Below, piece by piece: positions 1-9,896 of a DNA stretch of 64,000 nucleotides. Position 1 is the first letter of the stretch. Every line of letters starts with the position of its first letter. This DNA is from JAKAWQ01 sp963745975 (lineage in GTDB: Bacteria > Pseudomonadota > Alphaproteobacteria > Acetobacterales > Acetobacteraceae): the NCBI GenBank assembly GCA_963745975.1, contig CAVUZJ010000001.1, positions 1 through 64,000 on the forward strand, written 5' to 3'. A program made the translations under genes and the position numbers. A model generated the notes under the pieces. That model was not told where the DNA came from. It searched no databases and worked only from the letters and a program-made list of their open reading frames with translations.

Positions 1-709
1 GGCGACCGGGTCGGGGACGTGCTCCAGCACGTGGCCTGACATGACCAATCGAACGCGCGGTCCGCAAACGCCCCTTCCCGGAGATCCCCAAGATGAACCG
101 TGAGGCCCCGGCGACGAGCCGCGTCCACCGCCACCGCGTCGAAATCGATGCCCTCCGCCTCCCACCCCATCTTCTGTGCAAGACTAAGCATTCCGCCATT
201 CCCGCACCCGACATCGAGAAGGCGCCCGTTCGCCCTTCTTCCGAGCACGGCGATCGGAAACTTGATGCGGCTCCTGAAAGACTGGGTGGACGTAGGCAGG
301 CAGCGACGCGATCTCCAGCGGAGAAGCCCGGGGGCAATCGTGGCGCGTCGAAATGCTCAAGGTCAGGGCGACCGAACTGTTCGCTGAAGTAGGTCGCCTT
401 CACGAAATCATACATTCGGGCGACCTGACCAGCGCGAGCTTCGCGTACCGGCGGAGCCTCATGCGTGAAGTAGCTTTCATACAGTCTGATCAGGTCCTCC
501 TCGACGGGCATTGGGTCGAGCCAGAGAAGCCCGCAACCGGAATTTGGACAGCGTCTGATATTCCATTCGCCGGGCGCCCCGAACAGAACGTCTCGCATGC
601 CGTCGTAAAGCGGCCGGCCGGGCGTGCCGCAGAGGCAGCACGCCGGACGCGCCCGCTTGCGGATCTCGGCGCGCTCCCGCACACCCTCGGTTGCGGCGCT
701 CAAAACCAC
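1..709 (-). CDS. SAM-dependent methyltransferase, partial and frameshifted
   Basis: Class I methyltransferase that runs off the left edge. Read from a GTG near 709, the head carries clustered cysteines (CCLC at about residues 24-27, then C54 and C59), as in polysaccharide-locus methyltransferases with a small metal-binding N-terminus. The SAM-binding motif I (DVGCGNGG) is encoded near 190-222, and the later HVLEHVPDP motif near 8-40. These three pieces lie in different frames: one shift falls between about 305 and 360 and another near 45-50, where a single missing T would restore the reading. It follows the flippase gene directly on the same strand, so a role in decorating the exported glycan is inferred. 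Whether it is a true pseudogene or a sequencing artefact cannot be told here. Confidence 0.6.
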   Translation of the reverse strand, partial: MVLSAATEGVRERAEIRKRARPACCLCGTPGRPLYDGMRDVLFGAPGEWNIRRCPNSGCGLLWLDPMPVEEDLIRLYESYFTHEAPPVREARAGQVARMYDFVKATYFSEQFGRPDLEHFDAPRLPPGFSAGDRVAACLRPPSLSGAASSFRSPCSEEGRTGAFSMSGAGMAECLVLHRRWGGRRRASISTRWRWTRLVAGASRFILGISGKGRLRTARSIGHVRPRAGARPRPGR

Positions 710-2246
710 GACCTCTTCATTTCCCCGGGAAATGCGCGGGCGCTACGAAGAATTCTGCGGATCAGAGCCTTCTCGTCCGGCCCAAGGACAAGCCCCCAAA
801 GCGCAGCTCCGGACAGGGCGAGCACGATCCCAAGGAACGGAACCGCTCCCCGGAATGTGTGAAAGGCGAAGCCGCCGCAAAAGAGTAGGCCCGCCATCGC
901 AATGACCGGAGCCACCTGCGCGATTGCGGAGCGCGCCTGCGGCAGAAGGCGCCAGCCCATGACGAACAGTGCCGCCATATCCGCCGACACGCGAAGCGTC
1001 CACGCGATTGCGGCACCCTCTACCCCGTAGCGCGGCAGGATCCACCAGAGGAACAGGCAATAGAATGGCACCTCGGCAACGTGCAATTTGGCCGTGAGAT
1101 CCGGCCGATGCGCGGCAAGGAGGAGGGCGAACGGCATTCTCGCAAGCGCGTTCATGAATACGCCGATCGCCAACCAACGCAGCACGCCCGAACTGTTGCG
1201 GGCGAACTCCGACCCGAGCCATAGCCTGAGGCCCTCGGGCGCGAGGGCTGCGATCGTGAGCACGATGGGAAACAGCGCGAACAGGATTGCAAGCGTCGCA
1301 CGCTGGAAGATGAGCGCGGCGCGCCGGGGATTTGTCCGGAAGCTGCTGGAGAAGCCGGCGAACGCCACCCCTTCGAACGCGGCCGAGAATCGACCAGGAG
1401 CTTCCAGGCCACCAGGTACGGCACGGCGTAATAGGCGACCGCCGCCATAGAGAGCATGGCGCCGATCAGGAAGCGGTCGAAATAAACCATGATCGGGCCG
1501 ACGATGAGGGAGACTGTTACCCACCCGCCGAAGCGAAGCATCGGAAAAGCGGTCATCCGCGAGAATGTGGGGCTGCCGCGCAACTCCGGCAGCAGCCGGA
1601 AGCAGAGAAGAAGACTTGCCGCCCAGGCGGCGAGCCTTCCCGCGACCATGACCGCCACAAAAAAGCCGAGCCCGCGCGAAAAGGGCAAGACGAGGAGCGG
1701 GCCGATATACGAGAACACGCCCATCGGCACCCGCACGGCGTTGATCATGTCGAAGCGCTGGAAGGCGGCGAGCGTGCCCCGCAGGCTGCCCGCACTGATC
1801 ACGAAGGGCAGGGAAAGGGCCAGGAGGTAGAAGGCGTGCAGGGCCCCCGGCCGAAGGCCCGTCGATATACGGAACAGATGATGGACCAGCCAGGGGCTCA
1901 GCACCGCGGCAAGAACACCGCCACACGTCCCGAACCCGAACATGAGCACGAGAGAAGTCCAGAAAAGGCTGGGAATCGCCGCCCGGTCACCGGCCCCGGC
2001 CGCCTCGGCGATAAGCTTGGTGGCGGCCGCCCCCAGTCCGAAGTCGAAGAGGCCGAAATATCCGACCACCATCGCGGAAAGCGTGATGATCCCATAGCGA
2101 TTGACGCCGATCGCGTGGATCAGGACCGGAAGAGCCACGAGCCCGACAAGGAAGGGCAAGACTTCCCCCCCAAGATTGAGCAGCGTGTTGCGGGCGAGAA
2201 GACGCCCGCTCGTCAGATCGCTAGCGATGCTCACGATCTTCCCCAA
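700..2246 (-). CDS. Polysaccharide flippase (Wzx/RfbX, MATE-like), frameshifted
   Basis: Multi-spanning inner-membrane protein of the oligosaccharide flippase family, expected to move lipid-linked repeat units across the membrane. The N-terminal half (2246 to about 1390) starts MGKIVSIASD and shows repeated hydrophobic helices, including LPFLVGLVALPVLIHAIG and GYFGLFDFGLG, the latter typical of Wzx helix 2. The C-terminal half continues in another frame (about 1390 to 700) with further helices such as AILFALFPIVLTIAALAPEG and ends MKRSWF. Joined, the product is about 510 residues, normal for the family. The break lies between about 1383 and 1400. Its 3' end overlaps the downstream methyltransferase start. 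No catalytic residues are expected. Confidence 0.75.
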
Positions 2247-2276
2247 CCGGCGTCGCGCCCGGCCGCCCTGTCTTGC

Positions 2277-2651
2277 TCACGGTCGCGCCTTGCAGCCGCA
2301 CGCGCCCAGGCGCTCGCCCTGCCCAGGTGACCGCTCCCTCGTGTCGCCCGGGCTGTTATGATAGGCTCCATAGGTCGCGCAGTTCCCGTAGCCGCCGTGC
2401 GGCGGAAGCGTGACGTCGACCCGGCCGCAGACAAAGCCGAGAACCACGGCGCCGGCGCGCCGCAGCGCCGTGTACGGGTTGAGAACAACCTTCCTTGGGG
2501 TCCCGGACCCGACGACAAGCACAACCCCATCCACCACGACCGCGAGCGCGACCGTCTCACCCGCCACGCCCCGCGTCCGCCGCGCCGGGCGGGCGCCGGA
2601 AACTTTGGGCCTGGCTGGGGCGCCGGCCCCGCCCACTGCGCGCCCCCCCAA
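2277..2651 (-). pseudogene. Detached C-terminal fragment of a second Wzc-like BY-kinase
   Basis: The translated stretch contains GETVALAVVVDGVVLVVG, followed by a TALRRAGAVVLGFV segment and a tyrosine-bearing tail (GGYGNCATYGAYH). This parallels the C-terminus of the intact kinase at 6389-8695 (SETIALATMVDGVVLVVG, AALRSAGAVILGFV, YGGYGAYDGYHYG). No Walker motifs, Wzz domain or convincing start precede it: the acetyltransferase gene ends at 2700 just upstream. I read it as a remnant of a paralogous kinase gene rather than a working protein. The divergence from the intact copy is substantial, so it is not a recent tandem duplication. Confidence 0.6.
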
Positions 2652-2699
2652 CAGAATCCGACCGCCAGCGGCGATCGAGATCGCCAGCAGAGGGGAGCT

Positions 2700-3389
2700 C
2701 TACTGATTCCGAATGGACTCGATCGCGCCAATGAAGGATTTGATGTCCTCCGAATAGAGGCGGGGCTCGAGCTGGAGAAGCCTAGCGTCCGGAAGGTCCC
2801 ACCAAGCAACGGAGAGCAGCCGCTCGATGAGTGCCGGCTCAAATCGGTACCTAACGACGCGTGCGGGGTTGCCGGCCGCCACCGCATAAGGCGGAATATC
2901 GCGGGCCACGACCGCCCCCGCCCCCACAACAGCGCCCGACCCGACCGTGACACCGGAGAGAATCGTCGCGCCATACCCAATCCACACATCATGCCCTACT
3001 TCAATCGGTCCACGTGTCACCGCATCGAGGTTAGGAGAACCTGGGGCACGAGGTCGCTCCCCCGGGTGAAAGAGCAGGGACCGAAAAGGATAGGTCGACG
3101 GAAGGCCGAGCGGATGATTGGCATGGCAAAGAAAGGTGACGCCGGGGGCAATCGAGCAGAAGCTCCCGATGACGACGGGGGCCCGCTGTGTGCACAGGAC
3201 GAATGAACTGGTGCTGACCCCAAATGTATGTCGGCCTACGCTGACATAGGGGGAGACTGCAGCCCCCTCGCGCCATGACGGCCATTTTGCCCCGAGCGAA
3301 CGAAGTCGGCGCCTCGCGCTGCTCACCAATCGGTATGCGAGGGACGCCTCGGCCGCTTGAGCGCTACGGATAGCCATCGGCGCTTGCAT
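2700..3389 (-). CDS. Hexapeptide-repeat O-acetyltransferase (Xat/CatB type)
   Basis: 229 residues. A left-handed beta-helix is evident from hexapeptide-like repeats at about residues 70-85 and 128-165 (VGHDVWIGYGATILSGVTV, then GSGAVVGAGAVVARDI), closing with the YAVAAGNPARVVRYRF motif that ends this acetyltransferase class. The CHANHP stretch (H89, H92) supplies the usual active-site histidine. The enzyme should transfer an acetyl group from acetyl-CoA to a sugar hydroxyl. Position inside the polysaccharide operon, between the ligase and flippase genes, supports glycan acetylation, which is an inference. A second ATG four codons in (MAIRS) is an equally possible start. Confidence 0.8.
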   Translation of the reverse strand: MQAPMAIRSAQAAEASLAYRLVSSARRRLRSLGAKWPSWREGAAVSPYVSVGRHTFGVSTSSFVLCTQRAPVVIGSFCSIAPGVTFLCHANHPLGLPSTYPFRSLLFHPGERPRAPGSPNLDAVTRGPIEVGHDVWIGYGATILSGVTVGSGAVVGAGAVVARDIPPYAVAAGNPARVVRYRFEPALIERLLSVAWWDLPDARLLQLEPRLYSEDIKSFIGAIESIRNQ

Positions 3390-3558
3390 CCGGCCGGCCG
3401 CGGCCCTGGGCCCAAAGCCCGCCGAGCACCGCGGCCACGCTGGTGGGCGCGCTCATGCGCTGTCGTCCCCACACCGCGAACGACCCCACCCGCGACGCCC
3501 CCATCGGCGGCTGCTGGAGCGCAGCATCATCAGTCGGGCCTGCCCCACTCGTTCCTCG

Positions 3559-6392
3559 CTAACGATGGTCCACCGAGGCGGAAGGCTCGGTCGGTGTCCC
3601 GAGCGCGATCTCGCGCAGGAATTGCTGATACTGCGCGCTCCAATCGGCACGGCTCGGTGCGAGCGCGATCGCGTGCTGATAATTCCGCGCGGCCGCGCTG
3701 TAGTCGTAGTTCGCCTCCTCGGCGCCGGCGAGGAGATAGAACGCGTCGGCCGAACGCGGATCGAGCTGGGAGGCGCGCGTATAGGCCCGCGCCGCGTCGC
3801 CGAATTCGCGGAGCTGCCAATACACTTGACCGAGACGGATCGCCAGGCCCGCGTCGGACGGGCGCGCACCGATCGCCTGCTCGAGCGCCGCCACGGCCGC
3901 ATCCAGATCGCCCGTCCATTGCCGCTGGTCCGCAAGCGCCAGGTAAAGCGTCGCGCGGTCCGCGCCGTGGCGCACGCCCTCGGCAACCGCCGCCTCGGCC
4001 TCCGCCCATTGCTTTCGCGGTCCGTACACCAGGGAAACAAGATCCGCATACGGGCGCGCGTCGGCGGGAACGAGGGCGGCCGCTTCGTTGAAGAACCCGA
4101 TGGCGGCGCCGGCAGCGCCGGCCGCTTCCTCGGCCCGCCCGGCAAGGAGAAGAAAGCCCTCCTTGCGTTCGGCGCTCCCGGCCTCGCGCGCCGCGCGTGC
4201 ATAGAGCGTCGCCGCGTCGCCGGGGCGGTTGATGGCCTCGTAGAAGCTGCCGAACCCGTCCACGGCCCCGCTGAGGCCGCCCGCCACCGCCTCCTTGAAC
4301 CCCTTGGTCACGGCGCCGACTTCCGCCGCCGAAAGCCACGGCAGGAGCCGCGCATCGAGATAGCGGTGCGTGCCGAGCGAGGGCGAATTGCGGACGGAGA
4401 GCGTGATCTGCCGGAGCGCGGCCGCGCCATCCCCGTCGCGCGCCAGCGCCTCGGCATAGCGGTCGCGAATGGCTGGGTTCGTCGGGTCCAGCCACACGGC
4501 CACGGCAAGCTGCCCACGCGCGATCCCCACGGGAACATCGGCGTCCCGCGAGGTCGAGCGCGATGAGATGCGCGCGCGCATCCGCCGGGTGCGCAAGGAT
4601 GAGCGCCCGCGCCTCGCTGAGGTTCTTCGGCTGCGGAACATTGTAGGGATAGGGCACGGGGTCCTGCCGCAGCGCGGCGATGACGAGCGCGGCCGCGCCG
4701 GCGAGAACGGCCGCGCCGGCAAAACCCTCCGTCCTGCGCCGCGCGTCCCTCGGCCCCCCGTCGGCCAGCGCAACCCCGCTGAGCCGGAGCGCGGTCGCGA
4801 GCAGGACGACGAACAGCACGGCATTGGCGGGCGTATGGAGCGGAAAATCCACGCTCTCGTGGAATGCCATCACGGCGAGCGCGGCAAGCAGTGCCAGATA
4901 GAGCGCGCGCACATCGGGCGGCACGGACCCGATCCGCCTGACGAGCCGTACGCCCGCGGCAATCGCGAACCAGCCGACGAGCGCGAGCCCGGCGAGCCCG
5001 GCCTCGCTCGCCAGCTCGACATAATCATTGTGCGCCTCGCGGAAATATCCGCCCGAGTAGGGCGGCCGGCGATAGCGCGGAAATAGCTCGGGCCATGCGC
5101 CGAGACCGACGCCGAATTCTGGGAAGTCGCGTACCATTCCGAGCGAATCGTCCCAAAGATGCACGCGCTCCATGAATTTATAGCCGGCGAGCGTCTCGTT
5201 CAGCCGCCCGTTCAGCATCGCCTGTGCGTTCGTGCCGAGATAGGCGCCACCCGCGGTGACGAGCGCGAGAAAGAAAACGAGCGCCAGCGAAAGCCGGCGC
5301 CACGAGGGTGCCCGGAGAAAGCGCGGTCGCAGCTCTTCCGGCACGGCCCGCGAGAACCCGGCCAGCACGAGAACGCCGACGAACGCGCTGATCCATCCGG
5401 CGCGCGAGAGGCTGAGCAGGATCCCGCAGAACATGACGAAGGCGGCAACCGCGGAGAAGAGCGCCCACGGAAACCGCGCATCGTGGGCGCGGAGGAAGGT
5501 GCGAAAGAGCGCGCCGGCGAGCGCGATCGGAAAGATGAGGCTCAGATAGTTGGCGAAATGGTCGGGGTTCACGAACGGGCCCATCGCCCGCATCGCCCGG
5601 AACTGCTGCGCCGCCCCCCAATCGTACGGCACCACGGTCCACAGCATCCGCCCGTTCCACGTGGCCTGCGCGACGATCCCGAGCGTCGCGACGGCGAAGC
5701 CCATCACCAGCGCGGTCTGGAGGATGAGGCGTTGGAACCCTCGCTCGGCCCGAACCCGCTCCCGCCCGCCGCCCGCCCCGATCGGGTAGGTCAGAATCGC
5801 GAGAAAAATCCCGGCATACGCGGCCAATTTCAGCACCCATGGCTCGCTCACCGAAGGTGCTATGGAAAGCGGCATCCATCCCGGCGGGTCCGCCTGGCCG
5901 GCGCTCTGCCCAGCGGGAACCGCGCGCGAACCCGGCGCGAACGGCACCGGCGCCCCGGCCGCGACCTGCTGCGGCGTCGGAAGGATGAGCGGCGCGCCCG
6001 GGCTCGTCGCGCGCGCGGGCAGAGCGGTGCCCGTCACCGGCCACCCCGAGAGGCTCCGCTGGTAGAGCGCGACGGTCGCGGGCGAGAGAATGCGTTCCAT
6101 GCCGAGGGGAAGCGGGACGAGCTGCCCAATCCCGAGCAGCAGCAGCAGGAGCGGCGGAAGCAGCAGGTTGCGCCACGGCTTTCGCCATGGAAGCGGCAGC
6201 GCCGCGCGCCGCATCCGCACCTTCGCGAGCCACCCGAGCGACGAGCAGCGCGGCAACGGTCTCGATGATCGCACTCGCCCACGGATAGACCCCGCCGAAG
6301 GCGAGCGGGCTGAAGACGAGCAGGAAAACGAGGCCATAACGAAACGAACGGTCGAGCCCCTCGGCCGCGCGCGAATGTGCAGCCTCGCTCAG
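3559..6392 (-). CDS. O-antigen ligase/polymerase fused to C-terminal TPRs, frameshifted
   Basis: Large membrane protein of the Wzy_C / O-antigen ligase family joined to about 300 residues of TPR helices. The N-terminus begins at a CTG (6392-6390) overlapping the kinase stop as CTGA, 7-8 nt after GGAGGGG, and reads GLDRSFRYGLVFLLVFSPLA. A frame change near 6200 leads into about ten hydrophobic helices and the ligase loop with GPFVNPDHFANYL and HNDYVELASEAGLAG. A second change near 4540 leads into the TPR part (RDRYAEALARDGDGAAAL, RASQLDPRSADAFYLLAG) that ends at 3559. Without the two breaks the protein would be about 940 residues. It probably polymerises or ligates the exported glycan. Both breaks could be indel errors. 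Confidence 0.75.
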
Positions 6393-8695
6393 CCGTCCCC
6401 TCCACCCGCGCCGTAATGGTATCCGTCATAGGCCCCGTAGCCGCCATAGGGCCGGTGCTGCGGCAGCCGGAGATCGACCCGGTTGAACACGAACCCGAGG
6501 ATGACGGCGCCGGCGGAGCGCAGCGCCGCATGCGCATCCAGCACGGCCCTGCGCTGCGCGTCGGCGCCCACCACGAGCACCACGCCATCCACCATCGTCG
6601 CGAGCGCGATCGTCTCGCTCGCGGCAAGCACCGGCGCGGTGTCGATGAAGACATGGTCGAACGAATTGCCGAGCGTCACGAGAAGCTCGCGCATGGCCTG
6701 CGAGACGAGCAGCGCGGCCGGGTTCGGCGCGCGCGATCCCGCGGGGATGACAAACACGCCGTTGGCGCTGCTATGCACCGCATCGGCGAACCCGCGCTGC
6801 CCGGCGAGGATGTCGGAAAGCCCGATCGGGTTCTCGGTCGCCACCAGATTGTGGCACTGCGGCCGGTGCAAATCCGCATCCACCAGCAATGTGTGGCAGC
6901 CCATCTCGGAGCTCGCGAACGCCGCGCCCGCCGCGCTCACCGTCTTGCCCTCCTGCGGCGTCGCGCTGGTGAACATGATGAGCCGCGGCGAGCCGCCGGC
7001 GCGCGAGAATTGCAGCGCGACGTGCAGCGGCCGGTAATGCAGCGTGTAGGCCGGCGTATGCAGCGCGCGGATGATCCCGGTTCTCGTGGATCTCCGCCGC
7101 CTTGCCATCGCGGGTCCGGCGCGGGGCACCTCGGCCGGCGCCTCCGGTGCCGGCAGAAGCCGCCTCACCGTTGCGAAATCCGGGATCAGCGCGAATTTCG
7201 GCAGCCGCAGAGCGCGCTCCACCTCCTCGATGCTCTTGAACCGCTTGTCGAGCTTGTCGAGCGCGAACACCACCGCAAGCCCGATGATCAGGCCGCCGAG
7301 CCCGGCGATGGCGAGCGTCTTGATCACCTTCGGATAGGAGGGGAATTGCGGCACGCTTGCCGGCGCCGCGATCGTGGCGTTCGAAACCGGCCCTTGCTCC
7401 GAGATGCCAACCTCCTGGATGCGCGTCAGCACCGTGCGATAGATCTCGCGGTTGGTCTCGACCCGGCGGGCGAGAATCGCGTCCTGCAGCGCCGCGTCGT
7501 TCGAGGCGAAGTCCTTGTTCCTCTCCGCCTCCACCAGCGCCTGCAGCCGCGCCTCGCGCGCCACCGCCGCCTGGTATTCGCGCCGCACGCCGTCGGTGAC
7601 GATCGCAACTTCCTGCGCAAGCTGCGCGCGCGCGGAGCCGAGCTGCGCCTTGACCTGCGCGAGCGCGGGCCAGCGATCGGTGAACTGCGTCGCCATGCCG
7701 GCATATTGCGCGCCGAGCCGGTCCACCTCCGGCTGCAGCGCCTGAATGGTCCGGTCGGCGATCACCTCGGGCAGCGAAGCGTCGTGCCCGGCGGCGATCA
7801 GTTGCATTTCCGCGCCCAGCCGAACGCGGTTGGTCTCCGCTTCGATCAGCGCCCGGTCCAGCTCGGCCATGCGGGTCTCGGCAAGCCGGCTCGAATCGTC
7901 CGTCTGGAACGAGAGGATGCCCATCTTGTGCCGGTACGCGTTCAACGCCGCTTCCGATTCCTGAACCCGCTGCCCGATCGCCTCGAGCTGCTTGCGGAGA
8001 AACGCCTGGACGATCTCGCTCGCCCCGCGCCGCAGCTCGAGCCCGCGATCGATGTAGGCGCGCGCCTGGGCGTTGGCGATCTCCGCCGAAAGAGCTGGAT
8101 CCGGCGTCGTGAAGGTGATGTCCATGAGCTGCGTGCCGAGCACCGGCGTGACCTCGAGCATCCCGAGATAGGCGCGCAGCGTGCTGCGCTTGACCCCGAG
8201 ATCCGCGCGCAGCGCCGCATCGGGCAGGACCGAGCCGGCCCACGGATATTTGAGCGTCGTCACGAGGTTGCCGAGGAACCCGTGGATCTCGCCGAGCAAC
8301 CCGGTCGGCGGCTTGCCCGGAGCGAAGAGCGGGTTCCCTTCGAGGCCGAGCGTCCGGATGACCTCCGCCGCCACCTCCGGGCTTTGCGCAAGCGCATACT
8401 GCGTCTTGTAGAAATCGTGCTCGTCGGTCCCCGCATTGTCCACTTGCAGCTGCGGCACGTTCAGCACCTGCGGGATGTCCGGCTTGAGCAGCAGCTCGGC
8501 CGTCGCCGAATAGAGGGGCGTCTTCTGGATGGTGGCGAGCCCGGCGAGGAGAAGGATGCTGGCCACGATCCCGATCAGCAGCCAGAGCCGCTTCCGGACG
8601 GTGAGCCAAAGCTCCTTGATCCCGATCCCCTCCTGATCGTCGTCGAACGGCGCGCGGAACCGCTCCCGCGCGAAGGGGTTCGCTTCGTCGGGCAT
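6389..8695 (-). CDS. Wzz/Wzc-type polysaccharide co-polymerase with BY-kinase domain
   Basis: 768-residue inner-membrane tyrosine autokinase that controls polymer length and export. A cytoplasmic start and first helix (LLIGIVASILLLAGLATI, about 40-57) precede the Wzz periplasmic domain, a long coiled coil (about 220-420) and the second helix (IAGLGGLIIGLAVVFAL, about 465). The kinase domain follows: Walker A as TSATPQEGKT (about 576-585), Walker A' as LLVDADLHRP (603-612) and Walker B as HVFIDTAP (681-688). The tail is a tyrosine cluster (about 180-191 residues into the kinase part, RPYGGYGAYDGYHYG), the usual autophosphorylation site. Glutamine replaces the common glycine before EGK. It sits between the Wza-like gene (8739) and the ligase gene, the standard co-polymerase arrangement. 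Confidence 0.9.
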   Translation of the reverse strand: MPDEANPFARERFRAPFDDDQEGIGIKELWLTVRKRLWLLIGIVASILLLAGLATIQKTPLYSATAELLLKPDIPQVLNVPQLQVDNAGTDEHDFYKTQYALAQSPEVAAEVIRTLGLEGNPLFAPGKPPTGLLGEIHGFLGNLVTTLKYPWAGSVLPDAALRADLGVKRSTLRAYLGMLEVTPVLGTQLMDITFTTPDPALSAEIANAQARAYIDRGLELRRGASEIVQAFLRKQLEAIGQRVQESEAALNAYRHKMGILSFQTDDSSRLAETRMAELDRALIEAETNRVRLGAEMQLIAAGHDASLPEVIADRTIQALQPEVDRLGAQYAGMATQFTDRWPALAQVKAQLGSARAQLAQEVAIVTDGVRREYQAAVAREARLQALVEAERNKDFASNDAALQDAILARRVETNREIYRTVLTRIQEVGISEQGPVSNATIAAPASVPQFPSYPKVIKTLAIAGLGGLIIGLAVVFALDKLDKRFKSIEEVERALRLPKFALIPDFATVRRLLPAPEAPAEVPRAGPAMARRRRSTRTGIIRALHTPAYTLHYRPLHVALQFSRAGGSPRLIMFTSATPQEGKTVSAAGAAFASSEMGCHTLLVDADLHRPQCHNLVATENPIGLSDILAGQRGFADAVHSSANGVFVIPAGSRAPNPAALLVSQAMRELLVTLGNSFDHVFIDTAPVLAASETIALATMVDGVVLVVGADAQRRAVLDAHAALRSAGAVILGFVFNRVDLRLPQHRPYGGYGAYDGYHYGAGGGDG

Positions 8696-8738
8696 CGCCG
8701 GGCCGGCGGATGCGCTGGCAGCTCGGGCATGGATCAGG

Positions 8739-9845
8739 TCATGGGATCGGGATCGGAATGCCGGCGCCGAGGCCGGTGAAGAGCTCGTGGAACGCGTAGG
8801 GAAGGGCCCCCAGCGCGGAGCCCTCCACCATCACCACGTCCCCGGCCTCGACGGGAATATCGGCCTCTTTCCCGTTCTTCACCGCCGCGAGGTTGATGGG
8901 GATGCTGGTTCGGTCGCCCCGCCCGTTCACCCGGAGGACGACGACGTTGGAGCTGTAGAGCGCGCCGCCCGATGCGGTGATCGCGCCCAGCACCGTCATT
9001 CCCGGCGTGATCTGAATCTCGCCCCCGCGCTCGACCCAGCCGCCGACCATCACGTTCCCCGCGGGCGGGACCACGATCGTGTCCCCGGCCCGCATCGGGA
9101 GGTTGAGGCAGCCCTGCTCCGTATTGCTGTGCAGATCGACGATGATCGGCGTGATTGTCGCCTGGCCCGGAACGGGCGGCGGATCCGCGCTCGCCTCTAT
9201 CACCGCCGCGCCCATCGGGGCGCCCATCGGCTGCGCCTCGGCGGCGCTCGGAATGAATAGAACCCGCTGGGAGGCGTCGTTGCTGAGGCCGCCGGCCTCG
9301 CCGATCACCTCCATGATCGTCTCGTTCGGCATCGTGAGCGGCACCAGCATCGGCTTCGAAACGAGGCCCATCACCGCCACCGTCTGGCTGCGGTCCGTCG
9401 TCATCACGATGTGCACCTCGGGCGAGCGGATGTATTGGGCGAAGCTCTCATCCAGCGCGTGCTCCGCCGCATCGAGGCTCATCCCCCCGATCGCGATCGT
9501 GCCCACGAAGGGCAGCGTGATCGTCCCGGAATCGGAGACCTGCACCTCTTCATCCTGAAGCTCCTTGATCCCGACAACCGAAACACGCAGCACGTCGCCC
9601 GGCCCGACCGGCTGGTTCTGGCCGGAGGGCTGCGTCATCCGCTGTTGCCAGAGCGCCTGCAACGAAGGCGAGCCATTGCAGTTCTCCGCCGCGGCAAGCG
9701 AGGTCGCGCTCGTCGCCCCGGTCGGCGGCGGCGCGGCGCCCCCCGAGCAGGACGCGAGCGCAAGGGCGCCGAGGAAGAGCGCGCACGGCCATCCGCTCAG
9801 CCGCCAGGCCGCCGAAAGAGGGCGTGATCTTTTACGCGCAGACAT
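8739..9845 (-). CDS. Wza-like outer-membrane polysaccharide export lipoprotein
   Basis: 368 residues. The N-terminus has a basic head, hydrophobic core and lipobox LALASC with the lipidated cysteine at 33. The Poly_export domain begins at about residue 79 (PVGPGDVLRVSVVG) and is followed by two SLBB-type folds, one near 155-210 (VAVMGLVSKPMLVPL) and one near 275-330 (VMVGGWVERGGEIQITPG). It lacks an obvious long C-terminal amphipathic helix like that of E. coli Wza; the tail is GLGAGIPIPIP. It should form the outer-membrane channel that works with the adjacent kinase/co-polymerase encoded 44 nt downstream. Confidence 0.88.
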   Translation of the reverse strand: MSARKRSRPLSAAWRLSGWPCALFLGALALASCSGGAAPPPTGATSATSLAAAENCNGSPSLQALWQQRMTQPSGQNQPVGPGDVLRVSVVGIKELQDEEVQVSDSGTITLPFVGTIAIGGMSLDAAEHALDESFAQYIRSPEVHIVMTTDRSQTVAVMGLVSKPMLVPLTMPNETIMEVIGEAGGLSNDASQRVLFIPSAAEAQPMGAPMGAAVIEASADPPPVPGQATITPIIVDLHSNTEQGCLNLPMRAGDTIVVPPAGNVMVGGWVERGGEIQITPGMTVLGAITASGGALYSSNVVVLRVNGRGDRTSIPINLAAVKNGKEADIPVEAGDVVMVEGSALGALPYAFHELFTGLGAGIPIPIP

Positions 9846-9896
9846 GATCGCGGTTCTTGCGCAGCTCCGTCGCGGACGGCGCTTCAGGCTCCCGCG

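Noticed and set aside
6377..8779. Long plus-strand open frame (about 800 codons) opposite the kinase gene
   Set aside because: Antisense shadow of the Wzz/BY-kinase gene in GC-rich DNA; arginine/histidine-rich with no family motifs.
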